64,000 bases of DNA from Brachybacterium nesterenkovii (GCF_900163655.1 NZ_FWFG01000081.1:41359-105358); one strand, 5' to 3'. Counted from the first letter of the stretch, positions 1 through 8,752 are shown. Numbers and translations: made by a program. The notes: generated by a model not told the origin, from the letters alone.

Positions 1-745
1 CCTGCACCGGGCGCGCCAGGTTCACGGCGTCGAGGTCCGCCTCGGGCTCGGCTCCCCCGGCCGCCTCGATCGCATCGCCGACGCGATCGCCGGGCCGCAG
101 CTCCACGACGCCCGGGGAGACGACCGCGCCGGACACGTGGACGAGGACGACCGCGCTCGCGGTGGCGCCGCCCGCGGCCCCCGCCTCTCTGTTCCCCGCC
201 TCTCCAGTCGCGGCCGAGTCGGCCGTACTGCTCGCCCCTCCGTCGGCCGCTCCCGTTCCGCCTCCTGCCGAGGAGGGAGTGTCTGCACCGTCGGCACCGC
301 TCGCGGAGGGCTCGTCGGCGCCGTTCCCGCCTGCCCCGTCCGGACCGCCGCTCGACTGGGCGACCGGTGTTCCGGCCGGCAGCGCTCCCGTATCGAGCGC
401 CCCGCCGCTGGACGCGAGGTGGAACGTGCCTCCGGCGATGAGCGCGAGCGCGGCGGTCCCGAGGATCGCGGCGCGCGGAGGCCGCGGCACGTCCCGCCAC
501 GTGCGGTGCGGACGCGGGGGTCGTCGGTCGATCTCCTCGACGATCGGGAGGGGGCGGACCACGGGACCGCGCGGCGCCCCACGCAGACCCGCATCCGCGA
601 CGGCATCTGCGTCGTCGCCCGGCGCCCGGCGGCGGTGCCGCCCCCGCACCGTGCCGCCTCCCACCGGCCCACCCCGCGCCGTGCCGCCCCCGGCCGGCGT
701 CCGTCCCCGGGCCATCGCCGCCTGCTCCTCATCCGCGTCGTCCAT
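1..745 (-). CDS. comEA: ComEA-like competence protein, 3' end cut by window
   Basis: Partial gene of 248 visible codons whose 3' end lies left of the window. The predicted protein has a basic Arg/Pro-rich cytoplasmic N-terminus, one membrane anchor around residues 92-112, a long Gly/Ala/Ser/Asp low-complexity spacer, then a SLBB-like segment (HVSGAVVSPGVVELRPGD) followed by EAAGGAEPEADLDAVNLARP. That order is typical of ComEA, which binds incoming DNA at the cell surface. The diagnostic helix-hairpin-helix DNA-binding repeat would lie outside the window, so the call rests on the SLBB part and the layout. ATG at 745 is chosen because an ACGCTA on the plus strand (TAGCGT on the coding strand, 753-758) sits 7 nt upstream, suggesting a leaderless transcript. 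The gene follows the VKOR-family gene on the same strand. Confidence 0.72.
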   Translation of the reverse strand, partial: MDDADEEQAAMARGRTPAGGGTARGGPVGGGTVRGRHRRRAPGDDADAVADAGLRGAPRGPVVRPLPIVEEIDRRPPRPHRTWRDVPRPPRAAILGTAALALIAGGTFHLASSGGALDTGALPAGTPVAQSSGGPDGAGGNGADEPSASGADGADTPSSAGGGTGAADGGASSTADSAATGEAGNREAGAAGGATASAVVLVHVSGAVVSPGVVELRPGDRVGDAIEAAGGAEPEADLDAVNLARPVQ

Positions 746-781
746 GCCCCGGACGCTAGGCGGGAGACCCCCGGAACGCAG

Positions 782-810
782 ACCGCCGCCCCCTCGATGG
801 GGACGGCGGT
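782..810 (-). terminator. Imperfect hairpin between the VKOR gene and comEA
   Basis: A stem (ACCGCCG plus CCCC pairing with GGGG plus CGGCGGT, one C/A mismatch, 5-nt loop) lies just past the stop codon of the VKOR-family gene and before the comEA start. It has no T-run, so termination is inferred. Confidence 0.4.
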
Positions 811-836
811 GACATGGGGAGGAAAGGCGGGCGGGC

Positions 837-1556
837 TCAGAGCCCGGCCATGGCCATCCACTGCGGGAGGAATGCGAGCAGGATCGTGACGGCCACGAGC
901 ACGTACCACAGCACCGTCAGGACCGCCCAGTGGCGCAGCACCATGGCGATCGGGCCCGGGACCGGGAGGTCCCGCTCCTCGACCATGTGCGCGAGGTAGG
1001 CGAAGAACATCGGCGCGGTGGCGACCCAGACGACCATGCACCACGGGCACAGGGCGCGGATCACGAAGATCGCGGACAGCGCGAGGAAGTGGATGAAGCC
1101 GAAGGCGAAGACGAGTCCGCCGAGCACCGCCCAGCGGAACCAGCGCGGCGGCTGGACCCGCGACAGGAGCAGGGCGCCGACGGTCCCCATGATCGCGAAG
1201 CCGCCCAGGCCGATCGCCATGTTGGGGATCCCGAACGCCGAGGCCTGCCAGGTCATCATCACGGACCCGCAGGAGATGAAGGGGTTCACGTCGCAGCCGA
1301 GCTTCGACCCGGGATCGGCGATGAGCTGCATCTTGTCCACGAGCAGCACGAGTGCCGCGGCCCAGGCCACGGCGGCGCCGAGCAGCAGCACCAGTCCGGT
1401 GCGGACGCGCGGTGCCAGGCGGCGCTGGCGCCGCTCGGCCGCGAGCTCGGCGTCGACCTCGGCCCGCAGGGCCGCGTCGTCGTCCGCGCGACGCGACGCA
1501 GCGGCGCCGGGCTCGGTCGGACGCGGATCCGGGGTGAGGGCGGGGTCCTCGGTCAT
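837..1556 (-). CDS. Vitamin K epoxide reductase (VKOR) family membrane protein
   Basis: Predicted 239-aa polytopic membrane protein. After a charged N-terminus of about 60 residues come four to five hydrophobic segments with the VKOR signatures: a loop cysteine pair in CDVNPFISC and the redox motif CPWC in ALCPWCMVVW. Bacterial VKORs reoxidise DsbA-like thioredoxins with quinone as acceptor and so drive disulfide formation in exported proteins. ATG at 1556 (MTEDPALTPDP) is preferred over an in-frame start 43 codons upstream, because the extension reads over the intergenic space toward oleD and is not VKOR-like. The gene lies 53 nt downstream of oleD on the same strand and may be read from the same transcript. 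No DsbA-like gene is visible nearby. Confidence 0.9.
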   Translation of the reverse strand: MTEDPALTPDPRPTEPGAAASRRADDDAALRAEVDAELAAERRQRRLAPRVRTGLVLLLGAAVAWAAALVLLVDKMQLIADPGSKLGCDVNPFISCGSVMMTWQASAFGIPNMAIGLGGFAIMGTVGALLLSRVQPPRWFRWAVLGGLVFAFGFIHFLALSAIFVIRALCPWCMVVWVATAPMFFAYLAHMVEERDLPVPGPIAMVLRHWAVLTVLWYVLVAVTILLAFLPQWMAMAGL

Positions 1557-1609
1557 GGCATGGCTTCTCTCGGGATCGGGGAGGGCAAGCGCGCGGATGC
1601 GCAGCGGCG

Positions 1610-2593
1610 TCAGCGGATGGGGTGGGCGGCGAAGTACCGGGCGAGCTCGGCGAAGCCCTCGTCGAGGCTGATGCGGGGCGTCCACTGCAGGCGCTCGCGG
1701 GTGCGGCGCTGGTCGAACCAGTGGGCGGTCGACAGCTGCTCGGCCAGGAACTCCGTCATCGGCGGCTCGTCATGGCCGGGACGGATCTCCCACACCCGCT
1801 CGATGAGCCGTCCGGCCCGTCGCACCACGGAGCCCGGGACGCAAAGCCGCGGCCGGGCCACGCCCGCGGCGTCGCACAGACCGCCGATGAAGTCGCGCAC
1901 CGTGCGGGGCTCGCCGTTGGAGACGACGAAGCTCTCGCCGTGGACGACCTCGATGCGGTCGAGCGCCGCGACGATCGCCTCGGCCGCGTTGTCCATGTAG
2001 GTGGTGTCGATGAGGGCGAGCCCCTGGTCGAGCAGCGGCATGCGTCCCGCCGCGGCGCGGTCGACGATCCGCTCCACGAGCTGCGTGTCGCCCGGGCCCC
2101 ACACGACGTGCGGCCGGATCGAGGTGACCAGCATGCCGTCGCGCCCATCGGCGTCCATCGCGGCGAGCTCGGCGGCGGCCTTGGTGCGCGCGTAGGGCCC
2201 GCGGGCCCGCTCGGGGTCCGCGGGCGTGGCGTCGAGCCCGACGATCGAGGAGCCGAGGTGGGCCACGGACGGGGAGGACACGTTGACCAGGCGTCCGCCG
2301 CCCGCCGCGCGCATCGCGTCCAGCAGGGTGCGGGTGCCGCCGACGTTGATGGCCCGGAACTCGTCCTCGGAGCCGGAGATGCCGACCTTCGCGGCCAGAT
2401 GCACCACGGCGTCGACGCCCTCGACAGCACGGCGGACATCGTCCGGCTCGGTCAGGGAGCCCTGGACGTCCGTGACGCCCGGGATGGCGGCGGGGCGGCG
2501 CTGGAAGGCGCGCACGTCCTCGCCGCGGTCGCGGAGCACGGTGGCGACCGTGCCCCCGAGCATGCCGGAGGCACCTGTCACGAGAATCTTCAC
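1610..2593 (-). CDS. oleD: OleD, NAD(P)-dependent 2-alkyl-3-ketoacid reductase (SDR/epimerase fold)
   Basis: Predicted 327-aa extended short-chain dehydrogenase. The N-terminus carries the Rossmann motif TGASGMLGG (about residues 6-14), and the active-site YxxxK appears in GPYARTKAAAEL. In head-to-head olefin synthesis OleD reduces the 2-alkyl-3-ketoacid made by OleA to the 3-hydroxyacid that OleC cyclises. Assignment to OleD rather than a generic epimerase rests on its place after oleA and fused oleBC. The start is GTG at 2593: it overlaps the TGA of oleBC by four bases (GTGA), and the protein then begins directly with (V)KILVTGASG. The open frame continues far upstream, but that part is antisense-like translation of oleBC. 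The overlap predicts translational coupling. Confidence 0.88.
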   Translation of the reverse strand: MKILVTGASGMLGGTVATVLRDRGEDVRAFQRRPAAIPGVTDVQGSLTEPDDVRRAVEGVDAVVHLAAKVGISGSEDEFRAINVGGTRTLLDAMRAAGGGRLVNVSSPSVAHLGSSIVGLDATPADPERARGPYARTKAAAELAAMDADGRDGMLVTSIRPHVVWGPGDTQLVERIVDRAAAGRMPLLDQGLALIDTTYMDNAAEAIVAALDRIEVVHGESFVVSNGEPRTVRDFIGGLCDAAGVARPRLCVPGSVVRRAGRLIERVWEIRPGHDEPPMTEFLAEQLSTAHWFDQRRTRERLQWTPRISLDEGFAELARYFAAHPIR

Positions 2594-5283
2594 GGCCGGC
2601 CCGCCTTCGTGCCCTGCAGGGCCTTCTCCGCCCAGGCCGACAGCGCGGCCCGGTCGATCTTGGAGTTGTGGCGGATGTCCGTGGGCAGCGTGCGGGTCGT
2701 GAACACGGCCACCGGATCGGCGCCGGTGGCCTCGCGGACGGCGCGGCGCACGGCCTCCTGCAGCGCGGGCTGGGCGGGCTTCGGAGCGGACGCGCGGCCG
2801 GGCCGGGCCTTCCCCTCGACCTCGAGCACGACGACGACCTGCTGGGTCCCGACGGGGCCGACGGCTGCGGCGCCCGCCCGGCGGACCGTCGGCACGGACT
2901 CCGCGGCGGATTCCACGAGCACGGGCGTCACGAGGCCCTGTGTGGTGGCGAGCACATGGGCGGCGCGGCCCTCGACCCACAGGCGGCCCTGATCGTCCAG
3001 GTGGCCGACGTCGCCGGTCGCGTACCAGCCCTCGAAGCGGGCGGAGGTGCGGGTGGTGTCCCACAGCATGAGGTACCGGTCCCGGACGTGCGGGGCCTTG
3101 ACGAGGATCTCGCCGGTGCGGCCGGGGGCGGTCGAGATGTCGGCGGTCGCCCGGCCCGTCTCGTCCATCGCGGCGATCGCGACCTCGACCCGCGGCACCG
3201 GGGTGCCGACGCAGACGCCGGAGCCCTCGCCCGCGGCCTCGATGCCCTCGAGGTCGATCGCGGTGACGGCCAGGCACTCGGTCATCCCGTAGGGCGTGAG
3301 GGCCTTGGCGTTCGGCAGCAGCTCCGTCAGGCGCCGCAGCAGCGGGGCCGGGATCGGGGCGCCGGCTGAGAAGTAGGAGGGGACGCGGGCGAGCGCCGTG
3401 CGGTCCTCCTCGGTCAGGGCGTCCTCGGTGTCGAAGAGGTTGCGCAGCGCGGCAGGGGCCGTGAACACGGCCGGGGAGCCGAGGGCGCGCACCGCGGCCG
3501 CGAGGGCGGGGGCGGTCAGCTCGCCCGGGCGCGTGACGTCCATGTCGGGGACGACGGACGGGGCGCCGAGGGCCGGGCCCAGCAGCGCGAACGGGGCGAA
3601 GCCGGCGACGAGCCCGCGCTCGGGGTCGAGCCCGAGCGTGGCGCCGACGGCCTCGAACATCGCGGCCATCTGCCGGTGCGTGTAGACGGCGCCCTTGGCG
3701 GGACCGGTCGAGCCGGAGGTGAACAGGATGACGGCGTCGTCCTCGGCTCCGGGCCAGGATGCCGCGAGCGGAGCGCCCAGCTCGCGCATGCGGCGGCCCT
3801 CGCGGGCGAGGCTCGTGATCGACGTGTCGACACCGAGCACGCGGCGGTCGACCGTCGGCAGGTCCGCCACCGAGATCCGCGACCCCGGCCAGCCGAGCGC
3901 CCGGGCCGCCATGAGCGCCTTCGGGATGCCGATGACGTGGTCCATGTGGGAGCCGACGACCGCGCGGGTGAGACCCTGCACGCCGAGGCCGGCGTCCGCG
4001 ACGACGGCGACGACGCCGATGCGCAGGCACGCGTACAGCACCGCCGTGAGGTCCGCCCCCGGCGGGACCAGGATCGCGGCGCGCTCCCCCGGGCGGATCC
4101 CGTGGGCGAGCATGCCCGCCGCGAGGTCGTCGGTGCGCTCGGCGAGCATCGACCAGCTGATCTCCCGCGGTCCGTCGGCACCGGGGCGCATCTCGACGAC
4201 AGCGGCCTCATGGGCGTGCAGCGGGTCGGCGGCCAGGCGCCGGATCGGCTCGCCGATGCGCGGCGCGGCGGCCTCGCCGTCGGCACCGTCCCGCACGACG
4301 CGGTCGCGGTTCGCGCGGGCGTCGTCCCCGAAGGTGGCCTCGAGCCAGCGGGAGACGACCCCGGCGACGTCGGCGTCCTCCCACACCAGGTGGCTCGCGC
4401 CCTCGAAGCGGTGGACGTCCGCGTGCGGGACGCGCTCGACGAGGCCGCGCAGGAAGCGCTCGGTGAAGGAGATGTCGCGCGGGCCCCAGGCGATGAAGGT
4501 GGGCACGCGCAGCTCGGCCAGTCCCGCGGCGAGGCGCTCGAGGGTCGGGCGGCTCGGGTGGTCCGCGTCGGCGGGGATGTCGGCGACGAACTGCTCGATG
4601 CCGGCCCGACGGGCGCGCGTCCGGTACGGCGCGAGATAGGCGTCGCGGACCTCGGCGGGCAGCGGCGGCTCCGACAGCGACAGCGTGGTGCGCAGGAAGG
4701 CGTCGGTCACCGACGTCGAGGCGCGGCGGAAGCCCGGGGCGCTCGCGAGCTCGAGGGAAGCCGGGAGCATCTGCCCGAGGTCCTGATGGATGCCGGTGTT
4801 CGACAGGATCATCCCGACGAGATCGTGGCGGTTGTCGAGCGCCCAGCCGACCGAGACGATGCCGCCCCAGTCGTGGCCGACGGTGACGACGGGCCCGCGC
4901 ACGCCGAGGGCGTCGGTCAGCAGCGACAGATCGGTGATGCGGTCCTGCAGGCGCCGGGCGGTGCCGGTGCGCTCGGACCAGCCCATCTCGAGCTGGTCGA
5001 CCGCGATGACGCGCCACGGGATGTCCTCGCGGATCAGCGAGCGGTACAGGAAGGAGTGCGTCGGGTTGCCGTGGACGCACAGGAGCGTGCCCACGGGCTC
5101 GACGCCGCGCTCGGCCAGCAGCGGCGCGGAGTCCAGCAGGTGCCAGCGGCGCTCGATGCCGGCGTGGTCGCGCACCGTGACGATGCGGTCGGCGCGCGGG
5201 TCGACGCCGGGGCGCGGCGGGACCTCGGCCTGATCCTCCGGACGGGCGGCGCCGAGACGGGACGTGAGAGGGCTCGTGTTCAC
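2590..5283 (-). CDS. oleBC: OleBC fusion: beta-lactone decarboxylase plus beta-lactone synthetase
   Basis: Predicted 897-aa two-domain protein. Residues about 30-320 form an alpha/beta hydrolase of the haloalkane-dehalogenase type with oxyanion HGNPTHSFLY and nucleophile elbow VGHDWGG (Asp138); OleB uses such an Asp to decarboxylate a beta-lactone to a cis-olefin. From about residue 345 follows an AMP-dependent ligase domain with the phosphate loop FTSGSTGPAKG, YGMTE and a C-terminal lysine region; OleC uses ATP to close the 3-hydroxyacid into the beta-lactone. OleB and OleC are separate proteins in proteobacteria, while fusions are known in actinobacteria such as Micrococcus. The GTG start at 5283 overlaps the oleA TGA (GTGA), and the 3' end overlaps oleD the same way. 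Both active-site motifs look intact, so the protein should be bifunctional. Confidence 0.92.
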   Translation of the reverse strand: MNTSPLTSRLGAARPEDQAEVPPRPGVDPRADRIVTVRDHAGIERRWHLLDSAPLLAERGVEPVGTLLCVHGNPTHSFLYRSLIREDIPWRVIAVDQLEMGWSERTGTARRLQDRITDLSLLTDALGVRGPVVTVGHDWGGIVSVGWALDNRHDLVGMILSNTGIHQDLGQMLPASLELASAPGFRRASTSVTDAFLRTTLSLSEPPLPAEVRDAYLAPYRTRARRAGIEQFVADIPADADHPSRPTLERLAAGLAELRVPTFIAWGPRDISFTERFLRGLVERVPHADVHRFEGASHLVWEDADVAGVVSRWLEATFGDDARANRDRVVRDGADGEAAAPRIGEPIRRLAADPLHAHEAAVVEMRPGADGPREISWSMLAERTDDLAAGMLAHGIRPGERAAILVPPGADLTAVLYACLRIGVVAVVADAGLGVQGLTRAVVGSHMDHVIGIPKALMAARALGWPGSRISVADLPTVDRRVLGVDTSITSLAREGRRMRELGAPLAASWPGAEDDAVILFTSGSTGPAKGAVYTHRQMAAMFEAVGATLGLDPERGLVAGFAPFALLGPALGAPSVVPDMDVTRPGELTAPALAAAVRALGSPAVFTAPAALRNLFDTEDALTEEDRTALARVPSYFSAGAPIPAPLLRRLTELLPNAKALTPYGMTECLAVTAIDLEGIEAAGEGSGVCVGTPVPRVEVAIAAMDETGRATADISTAPGRTGEILVKAPHVRDRYLMLWDTTRTSARFEGWYATGDVGHLDDQGRLWVEGRAAHVLATTQGLVTPVLVESAAESVPTVRRAGAAAVGPVGTQQVVVVLEVEGKARPGRASAPKPAQPALQEAVRRAVREATGADPVAVFTTRTLPTDIRHNSKIDRAALSAWAEKALQGTKAGRP

Positions 5284-6353
5284 CAGGTGATCTCCATGAA
5301 GGCGGTGTTGAGGCCGGATCCGACGCCGAGCAGGAGCACCCGGTCGTCCTTGGCGATATTCGGCTGATGCTTGGCGAGGGTCATCGGCACGGCCTCGGCC
5401 GCGACGTTGCCCCAGTCGGAGACCGTGACCGGGATCCGGTCGAGGCCCACGCCCGTGGCCTTGGCGAAGTTGCGCGTGTAGACCGTCGAGACCTGGTGCG
5501 GGATGACGTGCTGGACGCCGCCCAGATCGAACCCGGCCTCGTTAGCGTCGCGCCACGTGTCCAGGATCAGCTGGATCCCGTTCTCGAGCAGCCCCGCGGA
5601 ATCGGTGCGCATGTCGTCCATGTCGCCGATGCACAGGTCGTGGTGCTCGGTGCCGGCGCGCGCCTGGGTCCCCACCAGGCGGTGGCCCTCCGGATGCCGG
5701 TCTGCCGGGCCCAGCACGGCGGCGGCCGCACCGGAGCCGAGGGTCAGCGAGGCGAACTGGTTGTTGAAGTCGGCGCGGGTGGCGCCCTTGGAGTTCAGGC
5801 GGCCGATGGTGCCCCGCTGGACCTCCTCGACATCCTCGGCGCCCACCACGAGCGCGTACTGGATCTGCCCGGAGTCGATCATGCTCGCGGCCATCGTCAT
5901 CGCGTTGACGAAGCCCAGGCAGGCGTTGGTGATGTCGAAGTCCATGCAGGTGGTGGGCATGCCGAGGGCGTTGTGGACGCTCGTGACGACCGCCGGCTCG
6001 AGGTGCTGGCGGGAGACGGAGGCGTTGATCATGAGCCCCACCTGGTCGCGCGTGATCCCGGCCCGGGCCATCGCCCGCTCGGCGGCCAGCACGATCCCCT
6101 GGCGCCAGCCGGTCTCGGTGTCGCGCCACCAGCGGCGCTCATAGACCCCGGCGACGCGCTGCAGCACGCCCTTGGGCAGTCGCAGGCGGCGGCGGGCGGG
6201 GGCGAGCCACTCGTCGATCTGATCGGAGCTGACGGGCACCTGCGCCTCGGTCGCCTCGACCGCGAGCAGTGCCGTGTTCCGATGCACGATGGTCGTGTTG
6301 CCGTTCAAGTCCTCTGCCTTCGTCCCTGCGTTCGTGGTCGTCCCATTGTCCAT
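5280..6353 (-). CDS. oleA: OleA, thiolase-fold acyl-CoA head-to-head condensing enzyme
   Basis: Predicted 357-aa KAS III-like protein. Cys145 (DITNACLGF), His286 (VIPHQ), Asn316 (DWGNVAAE) and Glu119 (HLEPAVV) fall where OleA has its catalytic Cys, His, Asn and its special Glu that enters the partner active site, which separates OleA from FabH. OleA condenses two fatty acyl-CoAs to a 2-alkyl-3-ketoacid, the first step of long-chain olefin synthesis. ATG at 6353 is tentative: a GGAAG lies directly against it and would be too close for a normal ribosome binding site, and in-frame TTG or GTG codons 15-22 residues later are alternatives. The gene starts 77 nt after the sugar-isomerase-like gene and overlaps oleBC by GTGA. 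Confidence 0.92.
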   Translation of the reverse strand: MDNGTTTNAGTKAEDLNGNTTIVHRNTALLAVEATEAQVPVSSDQIDEWLAPARRRLRLPKGVLQRVAGVYERRWWRDTETGWRQGIVLAAERAMARAGITRDQVGLMINASVSRQHLEPAVVTSVHNALGMPTTCMDFDITNACLGFVNAMTMAASMIDSGQIQYALVVGAEDVEEVQRGTIGRLNSKGATRADFNNQFASLTLGSGAAAAVLGPADRHPEGHRLVGTQARAGTEHHDLCIGDMDDMRTDSAGLLENGIQLILDTWRDANEAGFDLGGVQHVIPHQVSTVYTRNFAKATGVGLDRIPVTVSDWGNVAAEAVPMTLAKHQPNIAKDDRVLLLGVGSGLNTAFMEITW

Positions 6354-6430
6354 CTTCCGTCTGCCCGTCGCCTGAGGGGCGGGCGCACGGACGCGGCGCA
6401 CGCACGCGGCACGGTCAGGCCGCTGTGCCG

Positions 6431-7417
6431 TCAGGCAGCGGTCCCGTCGGCGCTGGTCCCGTCGGCGGGAGTCCCGTCGGCCGCCTGGCCCAGGTGGGCC
6501 CGGGTGAACCGCAGGCACTGGCGCAGGACGTCCTCCCGAGCGGTCGGTCCGCGGCGACCGCTCGTGGAGACCTCGAGCAGAACGGATCCCTCCCAGCCGC
6601 GGTTGGCCAGGCGCCGCAGCACCTCGGCGCACGGCTGATTGCCCGCCCCGGGTGGCAGGTGCTCGTCCTTGGTGGTGTCGCCGGAGCCGTCGGCCATGTG
6701 CACGTGGGCCAGGCGGTCGCCCAGGCGGTCGATCATCGCCAGCGCGTCATCGCCGGCGGTCGCCGCGTGCGAGAGGTCCACGGTCACGTGCGCATAGTCC
6801 TCGTCGGTCGGGTCGTGGTCGGGCAGGTAGATCATGGCCTCGCGCACCCCGAGGCGCCAGGGGTACATGTTCTCCACCGCGATCGCGACGCCGTACTCGG
6901 CCTCGAGCTTGCCCACGCCCTCGACGAACTCCGTCGCATAGGAGCCCTGCCAGCGGAACGGCGGGTGGGCGACCACGGTCGGGCAGTCGAGCTCACGGGC
7001 CATCCGGACGCTCTTCTCGAGCTTCGCCCACGGGTCCCACCCCCACACGTGCTGCAGGAGGAACAGGGTGGGGGCGTGCAGCGACAGGATCGGCTGGCGG
7101 TACTCGGCCGACAGCGCCCGCAGGGTCGCCACGTCCCGCGTCGCGGCCTCGACGGAGATCATGACCTCGACCCCGTCGTAGCCGATGTGCCGGGAGAAGC
7201 GGAAGCAGTCCTCGACCTTGAGGGGGAACACCGACGAGCTCGACAGGCCGACGGGGATGCGACGGGCGGGCTCGCAGTCGCTCAGCGGGTCGCCAGCGCT
7301 GAGACGACGGCGGAGGTTGTCGCGGCTGGCCCGGTGGGCGCGGTTGCTGCGCGTGAGCGGCTTGCGCGGAGGCCGAGGCCCTCCCGCGCGCAGCGGTCGG
7401 GGTCGCATGGGACTCAC
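6431..7417 (-). CDS. Sugar phosphate isomerase/epimerase-like TIM-barrel protein
   Basis: Predicted 328-aa protein with an AP-endonuclease-2/xylose-isomerase-like barrel: VEVMISVEA, LSLHAPT, VVAHPPF, AIAVENM, TVDLSHAA, HVHMADGSGD and LLEVSTSGR place His, Glu and Asp residues on successive strands as metal ligands of this family. Substrate is unknown. About 45 residues ahead of the barrel are basic and probably disordered, and the C-terminus ends in ADGTP/ADGTS/ADGTA repeats. GTG at 7417 is preferred because AAGGAG lies 6 nt upstream; an ATG three codons later is the alternative. The gene precedes oleA by 77 nt on the same strand and could be transcribed with the olefin genes, but no metabolic link is evident. 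Confidence 0.75.
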   Translation of the reverse strand: MSPMRPRPLRAGGPRPPRKPLTRSNRAHRASRDNLRRRLSAGDPLSDCEPARRIPVGLSSSSVFPLKVEDCFRFSRHIGYDGVEVMISVEAATRDVATLRALSAEYRQPILSLHAPTLFLLQHVWGWDPWAKLEKSVRMARELDCPTVVAHPPFRWQGSYATEFVEGVGKLEAEYGVAIAVENMYPWRLGVREAMIYLPDHDPTDEDYAHVTVDLSHAATAGDDALAMIDRLGDRLAHVHMADGSGDTTKDEHLPPGAGNQPCAEVLRRLANRGWEGSVLLEVSTSGRRGPTAREDVLRQCLRFTRAHLGQAADGTPADGTSADGTAA

Positions 7418-7531
7418 CAGGTGCTCCTTGTCGGCGGATGCGAGAGCTGTCGGCTCGGACGAGCGCGGGATCCAGTATGGCGCAGCCGCCTTCCCCGGCG
7501 AGGGCCTCCGGTCCCCCGCACCCGGGCGACC

Positions 7532-7537
7532 TAGACT
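7532..7537 (+). promoter_or_regulatory. -10 element of tdk, leaderless arrangement
   Basis: TAGACT ends 6 nt before the tdk ATG, with no Shine-Dalgarno sequence between. This spacing puts the transcription start at or next to the A of the start codon. Confidence 0.6.
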
Positions 7538-7543
7538 GCTGCG

Positions 7544-8155
7544 ATGGCCAAGCTGCATTTCAAGTACGGGGCGATGAACTCCGGCAAGTCCGACACGCTG
7601 ATCAAGACGGCGTACAACTACGCCGAGCGAGGCCTGGCCACTCTCACCGTTAAGCCGGCCCTGGACACCAAGGGCGAGGACTGGGTCGTGGCGCGCGGAG
7701 GCGCCCGGCGCCGGGTGGACGTGCTCGTGGCGGAGGGCGAGGACCTCCGGGCGCGGATCCGCGCGGCGGCCGCGGCGCAGGGCGATCAGCCGCTGCACTG
7801 CGTGCTCGTCGACGAGTCCCAGTTCCTCTCCCCCGCGCAGATCGACCAGCTGTTCCTCGTCGCCAAGCGCGACGACGTCTCGGTCATCTGCTATGGCCTG
7901 CGCACGGACTTCCTGGCCCACGAGTTCCCGGGCTCGCGGCGCCTGTTCGAGCTCGCCGACAACTTCGAGAAGCTGCCCACGATGTGCCGCTGCGGCTCGC
8001 AGGCGGAGTTCAACTGCCGCGTGGTCGACGGGCGCCACGTGTTCGAGGGCGATCAGGTTGCCATCGACGACGGCGCCGTGGTCACCTACGAGTCCCTGTG
8101 CGGGGCGTGCTTCATGCGCGAGCAGGACGCGGCGGGCGCGCGCGTCATCGGCTGA
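7544..8155 (+). CDS. tdk: Thymidine kinase
   Basis: Predicted 203-aa type II thymidine kinase, which phosphorylates thymidine to dTMP in the pyrimidine salvage pathway. The P-loop GAMNSGKS lies near residues 11-18, the acidic Walker B/base motif is VLVDESQFLSP, and a structural zinc site is formed by MCRCG and the C-terminal LCGACF. LRTDF forms part of the lasso/thymidine-binding region. Length matches the family. The ATG follows a TAGACT -10 element by 6 nt, suggesting a leaderless mRNA. The gene stands alone, diverging from the isomerase-ole block and converging on the small anchored-protein gene, with a strong hairpin between. Confidence 0.96.
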   Translation: MAKLHFKYGAMNSGKSDTLIKTAYNYAERGLATLTVKPALDTKGEDWVVARGGARRRVDVLVAEGEDLRARIRAAAAAQGDQPLHCVLVDESQFLSPAQIDQLFLVAKRDDVSVICYGLRTDFLAHEFPGSRRLFELADNFEKLPTMCRCGSQAEFNCRVVDGRHVFEGDQVAIDDGAVVTYESLCGACFMREQDAAGARVIG

Positions 8156-8277
8156 CGCCGCCGCAGCGGGCAGGGCCCGACGGGAGCAGGGCCAGACGGG
8201 ACCCGAGCGCGATGGCCGCACCGCGGGTGCGATGAGCGGGCTGTGCGGTACACCGGCGGCACCATGCGCGGACGACG

Positions 8278-8319
8278 AGACGGGGCGGCCCGGGGAGTGA
8301 TCCCCGGGCCGCCCCGTCT
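8278..8319. terminator. Bidirectional hairpin between tdk and the YtxH-like gene
   Basis: Perfect 19-bp G+C-rich inverted repeat (arms 8278-8296 and 8301-8319) with a GTGA loop, placed between two convergent genes. It has no long T-run, as is common for actinobacterial terminators. Confidence 0.8.
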
Positions 8320-8362
8320 GCCGCTTGGCGCCGGTCATGCACGACGCCTGCTGTGCGAGCCG

Positions 8363-8752
8363 TCAGCTCTCGAGCGGGCGGTCCCCGACCTCGGCGTCGC
8401 CGCCGATCGCGGCGGAGTCGCGGCTGTCGGTGTCGGCATCGGGAGCGGTGTCGGCGTCGGGAGCGGTGTCGGCGTCAGCGCGATGGGTCGCGCTCGAGGC
8501 CTTCTCCTTCGCCGTGGCGGCGGCGCTGGACGCCTTCTCCTTGGCCGCGGCGGCGACCTCGGGGGCGCGCTCCTTGACCGTGGCGGCGGCGTCCTGCGCG
8601 GCGGCGCGGGCCTTGTCGGCCTGCTCCTGCACGCGCGGGTCCTGGACGAACTGGCGGGCCTGGGCCTCGAGCTTGTCGTAGGTCTCGCGCCCCGAGCGGG
8701 CGCCGACGACGAACCCGATGCCGAGACCGGCGAGGAAGATGAGCTTCTTCAT
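8363..8752 (-). CDS. Small membrane-anchored Ala-rich (YtxH-like) protein
   Basis: Predicted 129-aa protein. Residues 3-18 form one short hydrophobic segment (KLIFLAGLGIGFVVGARSG) with the glycine pattern and GARSGRETY exit typical of YtxH-like proteins. The rest is a heptad-like Ala/Lys/Glu helix with repeated AAKEKASSAAATAKEKA units and an acidic tail containing three DADTAP-like repeats. Function is unknown; YtxH-like proteins are often stress-related surface or envelope proteins. ATG at 8752 is well supported by GGAGGT seven nt upstream. The gene is monocistronic, converges on tdk and diverges from putA. Confidence 0.75.
   Translation of the reverse strand: MKKLIFLAGLGIGFVVGARSGRETYDKLEAQARQFVQDPRVQEQADKARAAAQDAAATVKERAPEVAAAAKEKASSAAATAKEKASSATHRADADTAPDADTAPDADTDSRDSAAIGGDAEVGDRPLES

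Noticed and set aside
1610..4030. An apparent 806-aa protein fusing an unknown N-terminal part to OleD
   Set aside because: The first 480 codons are an out-of-frame reading of oleBC; OleD proper starts at the GTG in the GTGA overlap.
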